A stretch of 64,000 nucleotides of DNA from AR37 sp046723845 (GTDB taxonomy: Bacteria > Methylomirabilota > Methylomirabilia > Rokubacteriales > CSP1-6), in assembly GCA_046723845.1 (NCBI GenBank), contig JBKOVG010000065.1, positions 1-64,000 of the forward strand. The letters run 5' to 3'. Of the stretch, positions 51,134 to 59,940 are shown piece after piece. The position numbers and the translations under genes were made by a program. Below the pieces are notes generated by a model. It saw only the letters and a program-made list of their open reading frames with translations. It searched no databases and was not told the DNA's origin. The first letter of the stretch is position 1. Each line of letters opens with the position of its first letter.

Positions 51134-52022
51134 CCGTCGGCCGCGCTCCCGTCACCCCGATGGCCACCCCGCCCAGCACGAGCGTGATGGCGAGCACGAG
51201 CGTCAGGGTCAGCGGCTCGCCCAGCCATACGGTCGCCGTGACCACGCTCACCACCGGAGTGGCGAGGAGGCCGAGCGAGGTGGTGACGGCGGGCAGGTGA
51301 CGGCTCGCCATGGCGGCCGCCCAGTACGCGACGGCGGTGCCCGGGATGCCCAGGTAGAGGAGGAGACCCACGAAGGTCGGGCTCCAGTCGACGCGCGGCG
51401 GCGGGCCCGTGGCCAGGGCGATGGGCGTGAGGATCACCGTGGTGAGCAGCGTCTCCCAGGGGATCAGCACGAACGGCGTGGAGATCCAGCGATGCGCCCG
51501 GATGTGCACGATGCTAGAAGCCCAGAGGAGCGCGGCGAGCAGAACGGCGAGATTGCCGAGGACGATCCGGCGATCACTCCAGTCGAAGGTGAGCGGGTTG
51601 AAGAGCGACACCAAGCCCGCGAGCCCCATGAAGACGCCGAGCATCCGCCGGCCGGTGAGCGGCTCGCCCAGGAGCAGCGCGGAGGCCGGCGTCACCCAGA
51701 GCGGCGTGGTGTAGGCGAGCACCACCGTGCGGCCCGTGGGCACGAGCCCGAGCCCCCAGCTCGCGAGGAGGTTGAAGCCGATCATGTGGAGCAGCGTGAT
51801 GCTGACGAGCACGGGGAGGTCGCCCCGCGGCGGCCGCGTCACCCGCCCGCTCATCGCCTGGAGGGCGAAGAGGGCGACGGTGGCGATGGCCGAGCGCAGC
51901 GTCACCGCCCAGAGCGGGGAGAGGGTGGCCAGCACCACCTTGTTCACGGGCCAGGTGAAGCCCCAGGCGAGCACGACGGTGACGAGGGCGAGGACGCCCT
52001 GACGGCGGGAGCTGGATCCCAC
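51099..52022 (-). CDS. EamA-family drug/metabolite transporter
   Basis: 307 residues, ten hydrophobic segments in two five-helix EamA repeats. It begins LALVTVVLAWGFTWPVNKVVL, typical of the family. The first repeat ends with LLGEPLTGRRMLGVFMGLAGL and the second has VLLAALLWASSIVH and VWLGEPLTLTLVLAITLVLGGVAI. Export of amino acids or other metabolites is expected; the substrate is unknown. It overlaps the convergent hydrolase by 35 nt. Confidence 0.91.
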   Translation of the reverse strand: MGSSSRRQGVLALVTVVLAWGFTWPVNKVVLATLSPLWAVTLRSAIATVALFALQAMSGRVTRPPRGDLPVLVSITLLHMIGFNLLASWGLGLVPTGRTVVLAYTTPLWVTPASALLLGEPLTGRRMLGVFMGLAGLVSLFNPLTFDWSDRRIVLGNLAVLLAALLWASSIVHIRAHRWISTPFVLIPWETLLTTVILTPIALATGPPPRVDWSPTFVGLLLYLGIPGTAVAYWAAAMASRHLPAVTTSLGLLATPVVSVVTATVWLGEPLTLTLVLAITLVLGGVAIGVTGARPTVSGRGVPAAGE

Positions 52023-52162
52023 GATCAGCGACGCCGATGATCGAGAGGCCGCGACATCGCCCGCGATAGTGCCGCGCGAGCGCGGACGGCGTCAAGTTTG
52101 ACTGCCCGCGCGGCCTCTGGCAGGATCGGCGCGTCGATCGTCGCTCAGAAGGGAGACAGGCA

Positions 52163-53107
52163 ATGACGCCAGAAGACATCCTCACGCACCCCGCCCGGGT
52201 GCTCACCCCCGAGCAGCGCCGCTACTACTTCGACAACGGCTACGTGGTGGTCGAGAAAGCCATCGGACAGCCCTGGCTCGACCGGCTGCGCGCCGCCTCC
52301 GCCGAGATGGTCGAGCGGGCCCGCCCCCTGACCCAGTCGGAGCAGGGCTTCGTCCTCGAGGACGGCCACACCGCCGACCAGCCGCGCCTGCGCCGGCTGT
52401 CGAATCCCGTGGAGCACCATCCTGCCTTCTGGGAGTTCGCCTCGGAGTCGCCGGTGGCGGACGCGGCCGCGGACGTGTGCGGGCCCGACGTGAAGTTCTA
52501 TCACGCCAAGCTCAACTTCAAGTGGGCGCGGGGCGGCCAAGACTTCAAGTGGCACCACGACATCAACGCGTGGCCCCACACCAACTACTCGCCGGTGACC
52601 ATGGGCCTCTACCTCGAGGACTGCGAGCTCGAGCAGGGGCCGCTCATCGTGATCAAGGGCAGCCACCAGCGGGAGCTCTACAGCATGTACGACGAGAGCG
52701 GGCGCTGGGTGCTCAGCATCCCCGAGGAGAAGCTCGCGTGGGCGGGGCCCGAGCAGCGCGACTACCTCACCGGTCCCGCGGGCACGCTGGTGATCCTGAA
52801 CTGCCGCACCGTGCACGGCTCCGCGCGCAACGACTCGCCGCGGGGCCGGCCCTTTCTCCTCAACGTCTACTCGTCGGCGGACGCCTTCCCCTATCGCCCC
52901 AATCCCCTCGCCAATCGCTACGAGGGCGTGATCGTTCGCGGCAAGCCGGCGCGCTGGGCCCATCACGACCCGCGTCCGTGCGAGATCCCGCCGGACTGGT
53001 CGGGCGGGTATGTCGGGCCGTGGGCGCATCAGAAGGATGCCAAGGCCCCCACCATCGAGACGGCCAAGGCCGCGCCGGGGGCAGCGAAGCGGGGTTCCGA
53101 CTACTGA
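52163..53107 (+). CDS. Phytanoyl-CoA dioxygenase-family protein
   Basis: 314 residues, Fe(II)/2-oxoglutarate-dependent oxygenase fold. It opens RRYYFDNGYVVVEKAIGQPW near 22. The iron ligands are the H-x-D in FKWHHDINAW near 130 and the distal His in CRTVHGSARND near 215, with the 2OG-binding Arg in NDSPRGRPFLLNVY. GAAGGGAGACAGGCA precedes ATG 52163. Substrates of bacterial PhyH enzymes vary widely. The MFS gene begins within 4 nt of its stop. Confidence 0.9.
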   Translation: MTPEDILTHPARVLTPEQRRYYFDNGYVVVEKAIGQPWLDRLRAASAEMVERARPLTQSEQGFVLEDGHTADQPRLRRLSNPVEHHPAFWEFASESPVADAAADVCGPDVKFYHAKLNFKWARGGQDFKWHHDINAWPHTNYSPVTMGLYLEDCELEQGPLIVIKGSHQRELYSMYDESGRWVLSIPEEKLAWAGPEQRDYLTGPAGTLVILNCRTVHGSARNDSPRGRPFLLNVYSSADAFPYRPNPLANRYEGVIVRGKPARWAHHDPRPCEIPPDWSGGYVGPWAHQKDAKAPTIETAKAAPGAAKRGSDY

Positions 53108-54369
53108 GACTTCGCGTCGCATCGCGCCCGGGCGCGACGGTAGCTGGCCCTCCCTTCACGGAGATCCTCAGCGAGAGCGCCTACCGGCGACTCTGGATCT
53201 CCGGCTTCTGCGTGAACGCCGCCCGCTGGATGGACCTGGTGGTGCTGGGCTGGCTCGCCCTCCAGCTCACCGGTTCGCCCTTCATGGTCGGGCTCGCGGT
53301 GTTCGTGCGCTCGGCGCCCATGATGGCCTTCGGTCCCTTCGCAGGCGTGGTCGCCGATCGCATCCATCGCGGGCGCGTGCTCCTCTGCACCCAGTCGCTC
53401 GGCGTGGTGACGGGCCTCGCCCTCCTCCTGATCTTCGCCACCGGTCGCGGCGGCTACGCCCCGCTCGTCGGCCTCGAGGCGCTCTTCGGCCTCCTGTGGG
53501 CCCTCGACTTCCCCGCACGCCGCACGGCCCTCTACGCGCTGGTCGGTCCCGGTCGCGTCGCCACCGCCATCTCGCTCGAGACGGTGTCCATGCAGCTCGC
53601 CAAGATGGTCGGCCCCGTGCTGGCCGGCGTGGGCCTTGCGCATTCGGGCCCCGCCGCCTGCTTCGGGGCCCTCGTCATGCTCTACGCCACAGGGCTCTCC
53701 GTCTCCCTCGGGGTGGGCCCGCGCATCGGCGCGGCGGGGCCGCGCACCTCCGCCTCGGTCACGGCGAGCCTGGGCGCGGGCGTGCGCGCGGCGTGGCAGG
53801 AGCCCACCGTGCGCGCCGTTCTCATCATCACCGTGCTCATGAACGTGCTGCTCTTCCCCTACCAGCACATGCTCGCGGTATTCTCGCGCGACGTGCTGCG
53901 GGCGGGACCGGAGTGGCTGGGCGCCCTGGTGGCCGCGGACGGGCTCGGCTCGCTGCTGGGCGCCCTCGCCATCGCTTGGAGGCGAGGCTTCGTCGCCCAT
54001 CGCCGTCTCTTCGTCTCCGCCGTCCTCATCGCCCCGCTCCTCCTCATCGTCTTCACGGGAGCGCGCTGGCGCTGGGTCTGCGTCGTGCTCCTCGTGCTGA
54101 TCGGGCTGGCCGAGTCCGGCTTCGCCACCATGCAGAGCACGCTGGTGCTCCTCGCCGCGCCCGAGGAGCGGCGCGGCGGCGCCATGGGCATTCTCTCCGC
54201 GTGCATCGGCACCCAGCCCGTGGGCACGCTGTGGGTCGGCTTCCTGGCCAGCGGCATCGGCGTGGCGCCGGCGATCGCCGTCAACAGCCTGATCGCCTTC
54301 CTCACCATCGCACCGGTGGCCCTCACGCTGGCCCGGCTGGGTCCGCGACGCGAGACGACGGCCGCCTGA
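53104..54369 (+). CDS. MFS transporter (start uncertain)
   Basis: About 421 residues with twelve predicted helices. The first is YRRLWISGFCVNAARWMDLVVLGWLALQL, followed by MAFGPFAGVVADRIHRGRVLL (loop 2-3 motif A-like) and MNVLLFPYQHMLAVF at the second half. There is no ATG, GTG or TTG in the expected place between 53104 and the first helix. A CTG at 53104 overlapping the upstream TGA is the nearest candidate. It is likely translated by coupling to the dioxygenase gene. The helix pattern resembles the MFS_3/enterobactin-exporter-like branch. Confidence 0.85.
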   Translation: MRLRVASRPGATVAGPPFTEILSESAYRRLWISGFCVNAARWMDLVVLGWLALQLTGSPFMVGLAVFVRSAPMMAFGPFAGVVADRIHRGRVLLCTQSLGVVTGLALLLIFATGRGGYAPLVGLEALFGLLWALDFPARRTALYALVGPGRVATAISLETVSMQLAKMVGPVLAGVGLAHSGPAACFGALVMLYATGLSVSLGVGPRIGAAGPRTSASVTASLGAGVRAAWQEPTVRAVLIITVLMNVLLFPYQHMLAVFSRDVLRAGPEWLGALVAADGLGSLLGALAIAWRRGFVAHRRLFVSAVLIAPLLLIVFTGARWRWVCVVLLVLIGLAESGFATMQSTLVLLAAPEERRGGAMGILSACIGTQPVGTLWVGFLASGIGVAPAIAVNSLIAFLTIAPVALTLARLGPRRETTAA

Positions 54370-54489
54370 CCGGCCCGCGTTCCCTCTGAGGTAGCCGAGC
54401 GTCGGGTTCGATCACGGAGTATGCTGGCGCAGGCTGCTCGCTCAAGAGATCGCGGCCACGTGGCCCGCCCGGGCGGCAGAGGAGCCGAC

Positions 54490-55335
54490 ATGCCCAAGGT
54501 GCTGACGGAAGCGCAGATCAAGACTTTCGAGCGGGACGGATGTCTCTCGCCGGTCCGGGCGATGAGCGCCGAGCGCGCGCGTCACTATCGCGAGCGCTTC
54601 GAAGCGCTCGAGCGACGCGTCCCTGACATCAAGAAGATGAAGACGAAGTCGCACCTCCTCTGCCCATGGGTGCTGGAGATCGCCGAAGATCCCCACATCC
54701 TCGATATCTTCGAGGACCTGATCGGGCCCAATCTCCGCTGCTGGAGCATGGCCTGGCGGGTCAAGCAGCCCGACGGCGAGACCTTCGCCGGCTGGCACCA
54801 GGACTCGGCCTACGGCGCGGCCCTGCCCGTGGTGCTGGGCGGGCTGGCGCTGTCGGAGTGTGGCGTCCGGCACGGCTGTCTACGCGGCATCCCGGGCTCA
54901 CACAAGTGGGGCATCCTGCGCCACGAGGAAAGCGACGATCCCCGGAGCATCCTGGCGAAGGGGCAGTACATCACGGAGCCGTTCGACGAAGCACAGGCCG
55001 TCGACTTTGCGCTCCAGCCGGGCGAGATGGTGATGTTCGACAACTCGCTCGTGCATGGCTCCGCGACGAATCACGGACTTGACCGGCGCTTCCTCCTCCT
55101 CGTGGAGATGTTCCCGACCTGGGCCAAGCCGCCGCGCGTCCGGCAGGCCGGCATGCTCGTACGCGGGGTCGACACCACGGGCAACTTCGACGACGAGCCC
55201 CGCCCCGACGCCGAGTGGTCACCGACCGCGTTGGCGAACTGGGCTGGGGTCGTCGAGAAGCGCGCCCGGCTCATCTTCGAGGACAGCCGCGTCGGACCCA
55301 GCGAGGCTTACGGGGGGACGCGCCCCGCACGATGA
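54490..55335 (+). CDS. Phytanoyl-CoA dioxygenase-family protein
   Basis: 281 residues starting at ATG 54490 behind GAGGAGCCGAC. It opens LTEAQIKTFERDGCLSPVRAM. Iron ligands are the H-x-D in FAGWHQDSAYG near 103 and the distal His in FDNSLVHGSATNHG near 190, with the Arg in LDRRFLLLVE. LRGIPGSHKWGILRHEESDDP is the conserved strand pair. It resembles halogenase-free PhyH enzymes in secondary metabolism more than the copy at 52163. Confidence 0.9.
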   Translation: MPKVLTEAQIKTFERDGCLSPVRAMSAERARHYRERFEALERRVPDIKKMKTKSHLLCPWVLEIAEDPHILDIFEDLIGPNLRCWSMAWRVKQPDGETFAGWHQDSAYGAALPVVLGGLALSECGVRHGCLRGIPGSHKWGILRHEESDDPRSILAKGQYITEPFDEAQAVDFALQPGEMVMFDNSLVHGSATNHGLDRRFLLLVEMFPTWAKPPRVRQAGMLVRGVDTTGNFDDEPRPDAEWSPTALANWAGVVEKRARLIFEDSRVGPSEAYGGTRPAR

Positions 55336-55775
55336 GGCGGGTGTAGGTCAGAAGCGGCCATGACGCCCGGCGCCCTCGGCGAAGCGCTGGGCACCTTCCT
55401 GGCTCTCGCCGGTATCGTGGGTCGCTTTGCCCAGCGTGAACTCGTTGGCGAGCGCGTCCACAAGAGACAGATCGGTCCCTTCCCACGCTGAGCGCCGTAC
55501 TCGTCGTTGTACGGGGCCAGGTCCTCCCGTTTGGTCAGATGCGTGGTCACCGTGAGCACGTTGTTGAGTGACGTGCCCGCGGCGGCCAGGATCATCTTGA
55601 TGCGCTCGAGGACGTTACGCGTCTGCTCCCGGATGTCTTTCCCGAGCTCACCGGTCACGGGATGCCGGCCCGTCTGGCCCGCGACGAACACGAGGTTGCC
55701 GAACCGCGTGGCCAGCGACAGGTTGGGATTGGTCGCGGCCATCTTCTCCACGCGAATGATCTCTTTCTTCGGCAT
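55308..55775 (-). pseudogene. Truncated RidA-family protein
   Basis: From 55775 the sequence MPKKEIIRVEKMAATNPNLS, FGNLVFVAGQTGRHPVTGEL, and NVLERIKMILAAAGTSLNNVLTVTTHLTKREDLAPYNDEYG is a good RidA/YjgF start. RidA enzymes deaminate reactive enamines. At about residue 98, after NDEYG, the conserved tail with the catalytic Arg (R-x-T in PARTTV) is replaced by unrelated residues, and the frame runs on to 55308 with no similarity. The loss coincides with the start of a crotonase-like fragment in another frame. Confidence 0.7.
55348..55476 (-). pseudogene. C-terminal tail of an enoyl-CoA hydratase-like gene
   Basis: 43 codons ending at TGA 55348-55350: DLSLVDALANEFTLG, THDTGESQEGAQRFAEGAGRHGRF. 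The xGExxEGAxRFxxGxGRHG pattern is typical of the end of crotonase-family proteins. No upstream part remains; it abuts the truncated RidA. It marks a deletion junction. Confidence 0.5.
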
Positions 55776-55850
55776 GGCGTCCCTCCTGGGCGGCGATCCT
55801 GCCATAGGGCGAATGGCGGGTCAAAAGGCTCCCGGCGATACACTGAGAGC

Positions 55851-56960
55851 GTGGTGGACCGGCGCATCCTCTCCATCGACGTGTTCCGCGGGCTCACCGT
55901 GGCCGGCATGGTCCTCGTCAACAATCCCGGGACTTGGGGCGCCATCTACGCGCCGCTCCGTCACGCCGACTGGCACGGCTGGACGCCAACCGATCTCATC
56001 TTCCCGTTCTTCCTCTTCATCGTCGGCGTGGCCATTCCCCTCGCCCTCGGCCGGCGCCTCGAGGCAGATCCGCGGCCGGGGCGCCTCATCCCGCGCATCC
56101 TGCGGCGCTCGGCGATCATCTTCGCGCTCGGGCTCGTCCTCCACGCGGTGTCGAATCCCGACCTCGCCACCATCCGCATTCCCGGGGTGCTCCAGCGCAT
56201 CGCCGTCTGCTATCTGGTCGCCGCGCTCCTCTTCGCGTTCACGGAGTGGCGCACGCAGGCGACGGTGGCCGCCGCCACGCTGGTCGGCTACTGGGCGCTT
56301 CTGAACCTCGTCTCCGTGCCGGGCTTCGGCGCCGGCGATCTCGGCAAGGAGGGCAACCTCGCCGCCTGGATAGACCGGGCGCTGCTGGGTCCGCACATCT
56401 GGTATCTCGGGCGCGTCTACGATCCCGAGGGCATCCTCAGCACGCTGCCCGCCATCGCCACCACGCTCTTCGGCGTCCTCACGGGCCGGTTCGTGCGGGC
56501 GGCCCCCTCGACGACGGCGGCGGTCAAGGGCCTCGCGTGGAGCGGCGGCGCCGGCGTCGTGATCGGCCTCGCGTGGGGGCGGCTCTTTCCCATCAACAAG
56601 GCGCTCTGGACCAGCTCCTACGCGGTGTTCACGGCGGGCGCGGCGCTGCTCGTGCTGGCCGCCTGCTTCTGGCTGATCGAGGTCAAGGGCTCCACGTGGT
56701 GGACGACGCCCTTCGTCATCCTGGGCGTCAATGCCCTCGCCGTTTTCTTCCTCTCCACGCTCCTGACGATCGCGCTCGCGCGCGTGCACGTGCTGGATGG
56801 AGGTCAGTCGCGCACGCTCCAGGCCGTGCTGTACGAGCATCTCTTGGCGCCGTGGCTCCAGCCGGCGGCCGCCTCGCTCGCGTGGGCGCTCGGGAATGTG
56901 CTGCTGTGGCTCGCGGCGATGTGGGCGCTCTACCGGAAAGGCATCCGGGTCACCGTCTGA
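55851..56960 (+). CDS. Heparan-alpha-glucosaminide N-acetyltransferase-like membrane protein (DUF5009/YeiB-like)
   Basis: 369 residues from GTG 55851 (GTG 55854 equally possible). The N-terminal motif RRILSIDVFRGLTVAGMVLVNNPG is that of HGSNAT/DUF1624 acyltransferases. Ten or so hydrophobic helices follow, e.g. PTDLIFPFFLFIVGVAIPLALGRRL, and LQRIAVCYLVAALL. The D-x-F-R-G motif at about residue 12 is diagnostic. They transfer acetyl groups across membranes onto sugars; the acceptor here is unknown. Confidence 0.88.
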   Translation: MVDRRILSIDVFRGLTVAGMVLVNNPGTWGAIYAPLRHADWHGWTPTDLIFPFFLFIVGVAIPLALGRRLEADPRPGRLIPRILRRSAIIFALGLVLHAVSNPDLATIRIPGVLQRIAVCYLVAALLFAFTEWRTQATVAAATLVGYWALLNLVSVPGFGAGDLGKEGNLAAWIDRALLGPHIWYLGRVYDPEGILSTLPAIATTLFGVLTGRFVRAAPSTTAAVKGLAWSGGAGVVIGLAWGRLFPINKALWTSSYAVFTAGAALLVLAACFWLIEVKGSTWWTTPFVILGVNALAVFFLSTLLTIALARVHVLDGGQSRTLQAVLYEHLLAPWLQPAAASLAWALGNVLLWLAAMWALYRKGIRVTV

Positions 56961-56999
56961 AAGAACGGCGGCGTGAGCCCGGGCCCACGCCGCCTTCTT
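56961..56999. terminator. Bidirectional hairpin terminator
   Basis: AAGAA, a GGCGGCGTG arm (56967-56975), loop AGCCCGGGCC, a CACGCCGCC arm (56986-56994), then TTCTT. The A and T tracts let it act on both strands. It lies between the convergent acyltransferase and IorB genes, starting at the upstream stop codon. Confidence 0.8.
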
Positions 57000-57011
57000 G
57001 TACCGCTTCGC

Positions 57012-59345
57012 TCAGACCTTGAGCTGATCGCGGATGGGCAGGTTGCGGATGCGCTTGCCCGTGGCCGCGAAGATGGCGTTGCAGAGCGCGGGCGGCACCG
57101 GCGGCACGCCCGGCTCACCCACGCCGCCCATCGGCTTGCCGTAGTCCCCCGGGATGATGTGCACCCGGATCTCCCGGGGCGCGGCCGCCATGCGTGTGAT
57201 CTCGTAGGTGTTGAAGTTGTCCTGCACGGCGCGGCCGTCCTTGAAGCTCATCTCGCCGAGGGTGGCCACGCTCACCCCCATGACGCAGGCGCCCTGCATC
57301 TGCGCCCGCACGCGGTCGGGATTCACGGTGGCGCCGCAGTCCACCGCGATGTCCACGCGCGGGATGGTCACCACCCCGTTCTTGTCCACGGCCACCTCCA
57401 CCACGGAGGCGACGTAGCTCACGAAGCTGTAGTGGGCGGCGATGCCGAGGCCGCGGCCCTTGGGCAGCTTGCGGCCCCAGCCCGCTTCCTTGGCAGCCGT
57501 CTCCACCACGCGGCGGAGACGTCCCGTGTCCACCGGATACCGCTCCGGCGACTCGCCGTGATTCCAGGTGTCCTTGAGCGCCTCGGGACTGACCACGCGC
57601 GGCGGCCCGATCACCTCGAGGAGGAAGTCCTTCTGATCACGCCCGGCCGCCGCGGCCAGCTCGGCCACGAAGGATTGCACGGCGAAGGCGTGCGGGATGT
57701 TGGACACGGAGCGGAACCAGCCGATGCGCGTGTGCGCCTCCGCCGGAGGATTCTCGATGCGCACGTTGGGAATGGCGAAGGGCACGTTGATCACGCCCAT
57801 GCCGAGCTCGAGGGCGTGCTCCTGCTTCGGATCCGGCGCGAAGGTGGAGAAGATGGTGGGGGCCACGGTCCGGTGGAGCCAGGCCACCGGCTTGCCCTGG
57901 GCGTCGACGCCCGCCTCCAGATGCTCCACGGAGACGGTGTGGAAGTAGGTGTGCTGCAGGTCGTCCTCGCGCGTCCACGTCACCTTCACCGGCTTGCCGT
58001 CCATGGCCTTGGAGCAGAGCGCCGCCTCCACCGCGAAGTCGGGCTTGGACTTCCGCCCGAAGCCACCGCCGAGGAGCGTGACGTTCACGGTGACGTCGTC
58101 GGGGGACATGCCGAGCCGCTTCGCCACGCGATCGCGCGTAGCCTGCGGCGACTGCACGCACCCCCAGACCTCGCACTTGCCTCCCGTGATGCGCACGGTG
58201 GCCGCGGGCGGCTCCATGGGCGCGTGCGCGAGATGCGGGATGTAGTACTCGGCGGTGATGCGCTTGGCCGCGCTGGCGGCCGCCGCGTCGAAGTCGCCGT
58301 CGTTGCGCACGACCTTGCCGGGCTTGCGTGAGGCCTCCTCGAGCGTGGTCTTGTAGGCCACGGAGTCGTAGCTCGCGTTGGGGCCGTCGTCCCACGCGAG
58401 CTTGAGCGCCTTGCGCCCCTGGATGGCCGCCCAGGTGTTGGTGGCGATGACGGCGACGCCGCCCAGCGGATTGAACTCGGGCGGCCCCGCCGTGGGCTCG
58501 ATCTCCACCACCTTCACCACCCCGGGCACCTTGAGCGTCTCTGCCGAGTCCACGCTCTTGACCTTGCCGCCGAACACCGGCGGGTGCGCCACCACCGCAT
58601 AGAGCTGGCCGTCGAGGCGCGTGTCCATGCCGTACTTCGCCTTGCCCGTGACGATGTCGCGACCGTCCACGAGCTTGAGCTGGCCCTTGCCGATGTAGCG
58701 GAACTGCGACGGATCCTTGAGCTTCACGGAGTCGCGCGAGGGCACGGGCTGGGCCGCGGCAGCCTTGGCGAGCGCCCCGTAGCCGAGGCGTCGGCCGCTC
58801 GCCTTGTGCACCACCTCGTGGTTCTTCGCCTCCACTTGGCTCACGGGCACGCCCCACTGGGCGGCGGCGGCGGCCTCCAGCATGGTGCGCGCGGCGGCGC
58901 CGCAGCGGCGCATGGGCTCGAAGAAGTGCCGCGTGCTGCGCGAGCCGTCGGTGTCCTGGTTGCCATAGCGCTTCTCGTCGCCCGTGGCCTGCACCACGCG
59001 CACGCGCTTCCAGTCCGCCTCCAGCTCGTCGGCCACGATCATGGGCATGCCCGTGCGCACACCCTGCCCCATCTCGGAGCGGTGGCACACGATGGACACG
59101 GTGCCGTCATCGCCGATGGCCACGAAGACCAGCGGATCGTCCACCCAGCCGTGGGGCATACCGTCCGCGCCGTACTTCGGGGGGTCGGCGGCGCGGGCGA
59201 GCGACGGGAAGCCGGCGGCGAGCACGAAGCCGCCCAGCGCAGTGACGCCCTGGAGGAAGCGCCGGCGGCTGACGTTGGCGATCAGGAGGGGTCGGTCGAC
59301 CGACACGTCACCAGCGAGACCGGGGAGCGGCAGCCGCGGGCTCAC
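57012..59345 (-). CDS. iorB: Molybdopterin-binding subunit of aldehyde/isoquinoline oxidoreductase (IorB-like)
   Basis: 777 residues. A Tat signal (NVSRRRFLQGVTALGGFVLA, with RAAD cleavage) begins about residue 25, so the enzyme is exported. GQGVRTGMPMIVADELEAD near 105, GGGFGRKSKPDF near 390, and EVAVDKNGVVTIPRVDIAVDCG near 640 are Moco-enzyme signatures, with the base Glu in GVGEPGVPPVPPAL near 747. The GTG start at 59345 overlaps the stop of the iron-sulfur subunit gene. No third (heme or FAD) subunit is seen. It hydroxylates an N-heterocycle or oxidises an aldehyde. Confidence 0.9.
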   Translation of the reverse strand: MSPRLPLPGLAGDVSVDRPLLIANVSRRRFLQGVTALGGFVLAAGFPSLARAADPPKYGADGMPHGWVDDPLVFVAIGDDGTVSIVCHRSEMGQGVRTGMPMIVADELEADWKRVRVVQATGDEKRYGNQDTDGSRSTRHFFEPMRRCGAAARTMLEAAAAAQWGVPVSQVEAKNHEVVHKASGRRLGYGALAKAAAAQPVPSRDSVKLKDPSQFRYIGKGQLKLVDGRDIVTGKAKYGMDTRLDGQLYAVVAHPPVFGGKVKSVDSAETLKVPGVVKVVEIEPTAGPPEFNPLGGVAVIATNTWAAIQGRKALKLAWDDGPNASYDSVAYKTTLEEASRKPGKVVRNDGDFDAAAASAAKRITAEYYIPHLAHAPMEPPAATVRITGGKCEVWGCVQSPQATRDRVAKRLGMSPDDVTVNVTLLGGGFGRKSKPDFAVEAALCSKAMDGKPVKVTWTREDDLQHTYFHTVSVEHLEAGVDAQGKPVAWLHRTVAPTIFSTFAPDPKQEHALELGMGVINVPFAIPNVRIENPPAEAHTRIGWFRSVSNIPHAFAVQSFVAELAAAAGRDQKDFLLEVIGPPRVVSPEALKDTWNHGESPERYPVDTGRLRRVVETAAKEAGWGRKLPKGRGLGIAAHYSFVSYVASVVEVAVDKNGVVTIPRVDIAVDCGATVNPDRVRAQMQGACVMGVSVATLGEMSFKDGRAVQDNFNTYEITRMAAAPREIRVHIIPGDYGKPMGGVGEPGVPPVPPALCNAIFAATGKRIRNLPIRDQLKV

Positions 59346-59809
59346 TTCGTCGCTCCCTGCTGCGCCGACGCCTGCTTGATGGCGGAGCGGATCCGCGTGT
59401 AGGTGCCGCACCGGCAGATGTTACCGGACATGGCTTCGTCGATCTGCGCATCGGTGGGCTTGCTGGTGCGCTTGAGGAGCGCGGTGGCGGACATGAGCTG
59501 CCCCGCCTGGCAGTAGCCGCACTGAGGCACGCCCATCTCCACCCAGGCCGCCTGCAGCGAGCGCCCCACCCTGTCCGCCTCGAGCCCTTCGATGGTGACG
59601 ATCTTGGTGTTGGCAACCGCGGAGATGGGTGTGGAGCAGGAGCGCACGGGCTGGCCGTTGACGTGCACGGTGCAGGCGCCGCAGAGGGCCATGCCGCAGC
59701 CGAACTTGGTGCCCGTCATCCCGAGCTGATCGCGCAGCGTCCACAAGAGCGGGGTGTCGTCGGGCAGGTCGACGTTGTAGCGTTTGCCGTTGATGTCGAG
59801 CGAGGTCAT
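59342..59809 (-). CDS. iorA: 2Fe-2S subunit of molybdenum hydroxylase (IorA-like)
   Basis: 155 residues with both iron-sulfur clusters. The plant-ferredoxin-type cysteines are C38, C43, C46 and C58 (KFGCGMALCGACTVHVNG, then RSC). The second cluster is QCGYCQAGQ and NICRCGTYTRI. It transfers electrons from the molybdenum centre. Its stop overlaps the IorB start. No Tat leader is present; it may be co-exported with its partner. Confidence 0.94.
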   Translation of the reverse strand: MTSLDINGKRYNVDLPDDTPLLWTLRDQLGMTGTKFGCGMALCGACTVHVNGQPVRSCSTPISAVANTKIVTIEGLEADRVGRSLQAAWVEMGVPQCGYCQAGQLMSATALLKRTSKPTDAQIDEAMSGNICRCGTYTRIRSAIKQASAQQGATK

Positions 59810-59940
59810 CGCCGTCCTCCTCCCATCAGGTCGCTTACGAAACGTCGCGCGCGTTTGGACCGTCCCCCCGTTGGGTCGGGACGCGCCACGGGCCGATACT
59901 ACACCTGAACCCCGCGGACCACGTCAGTCCCCCGGGCTGG

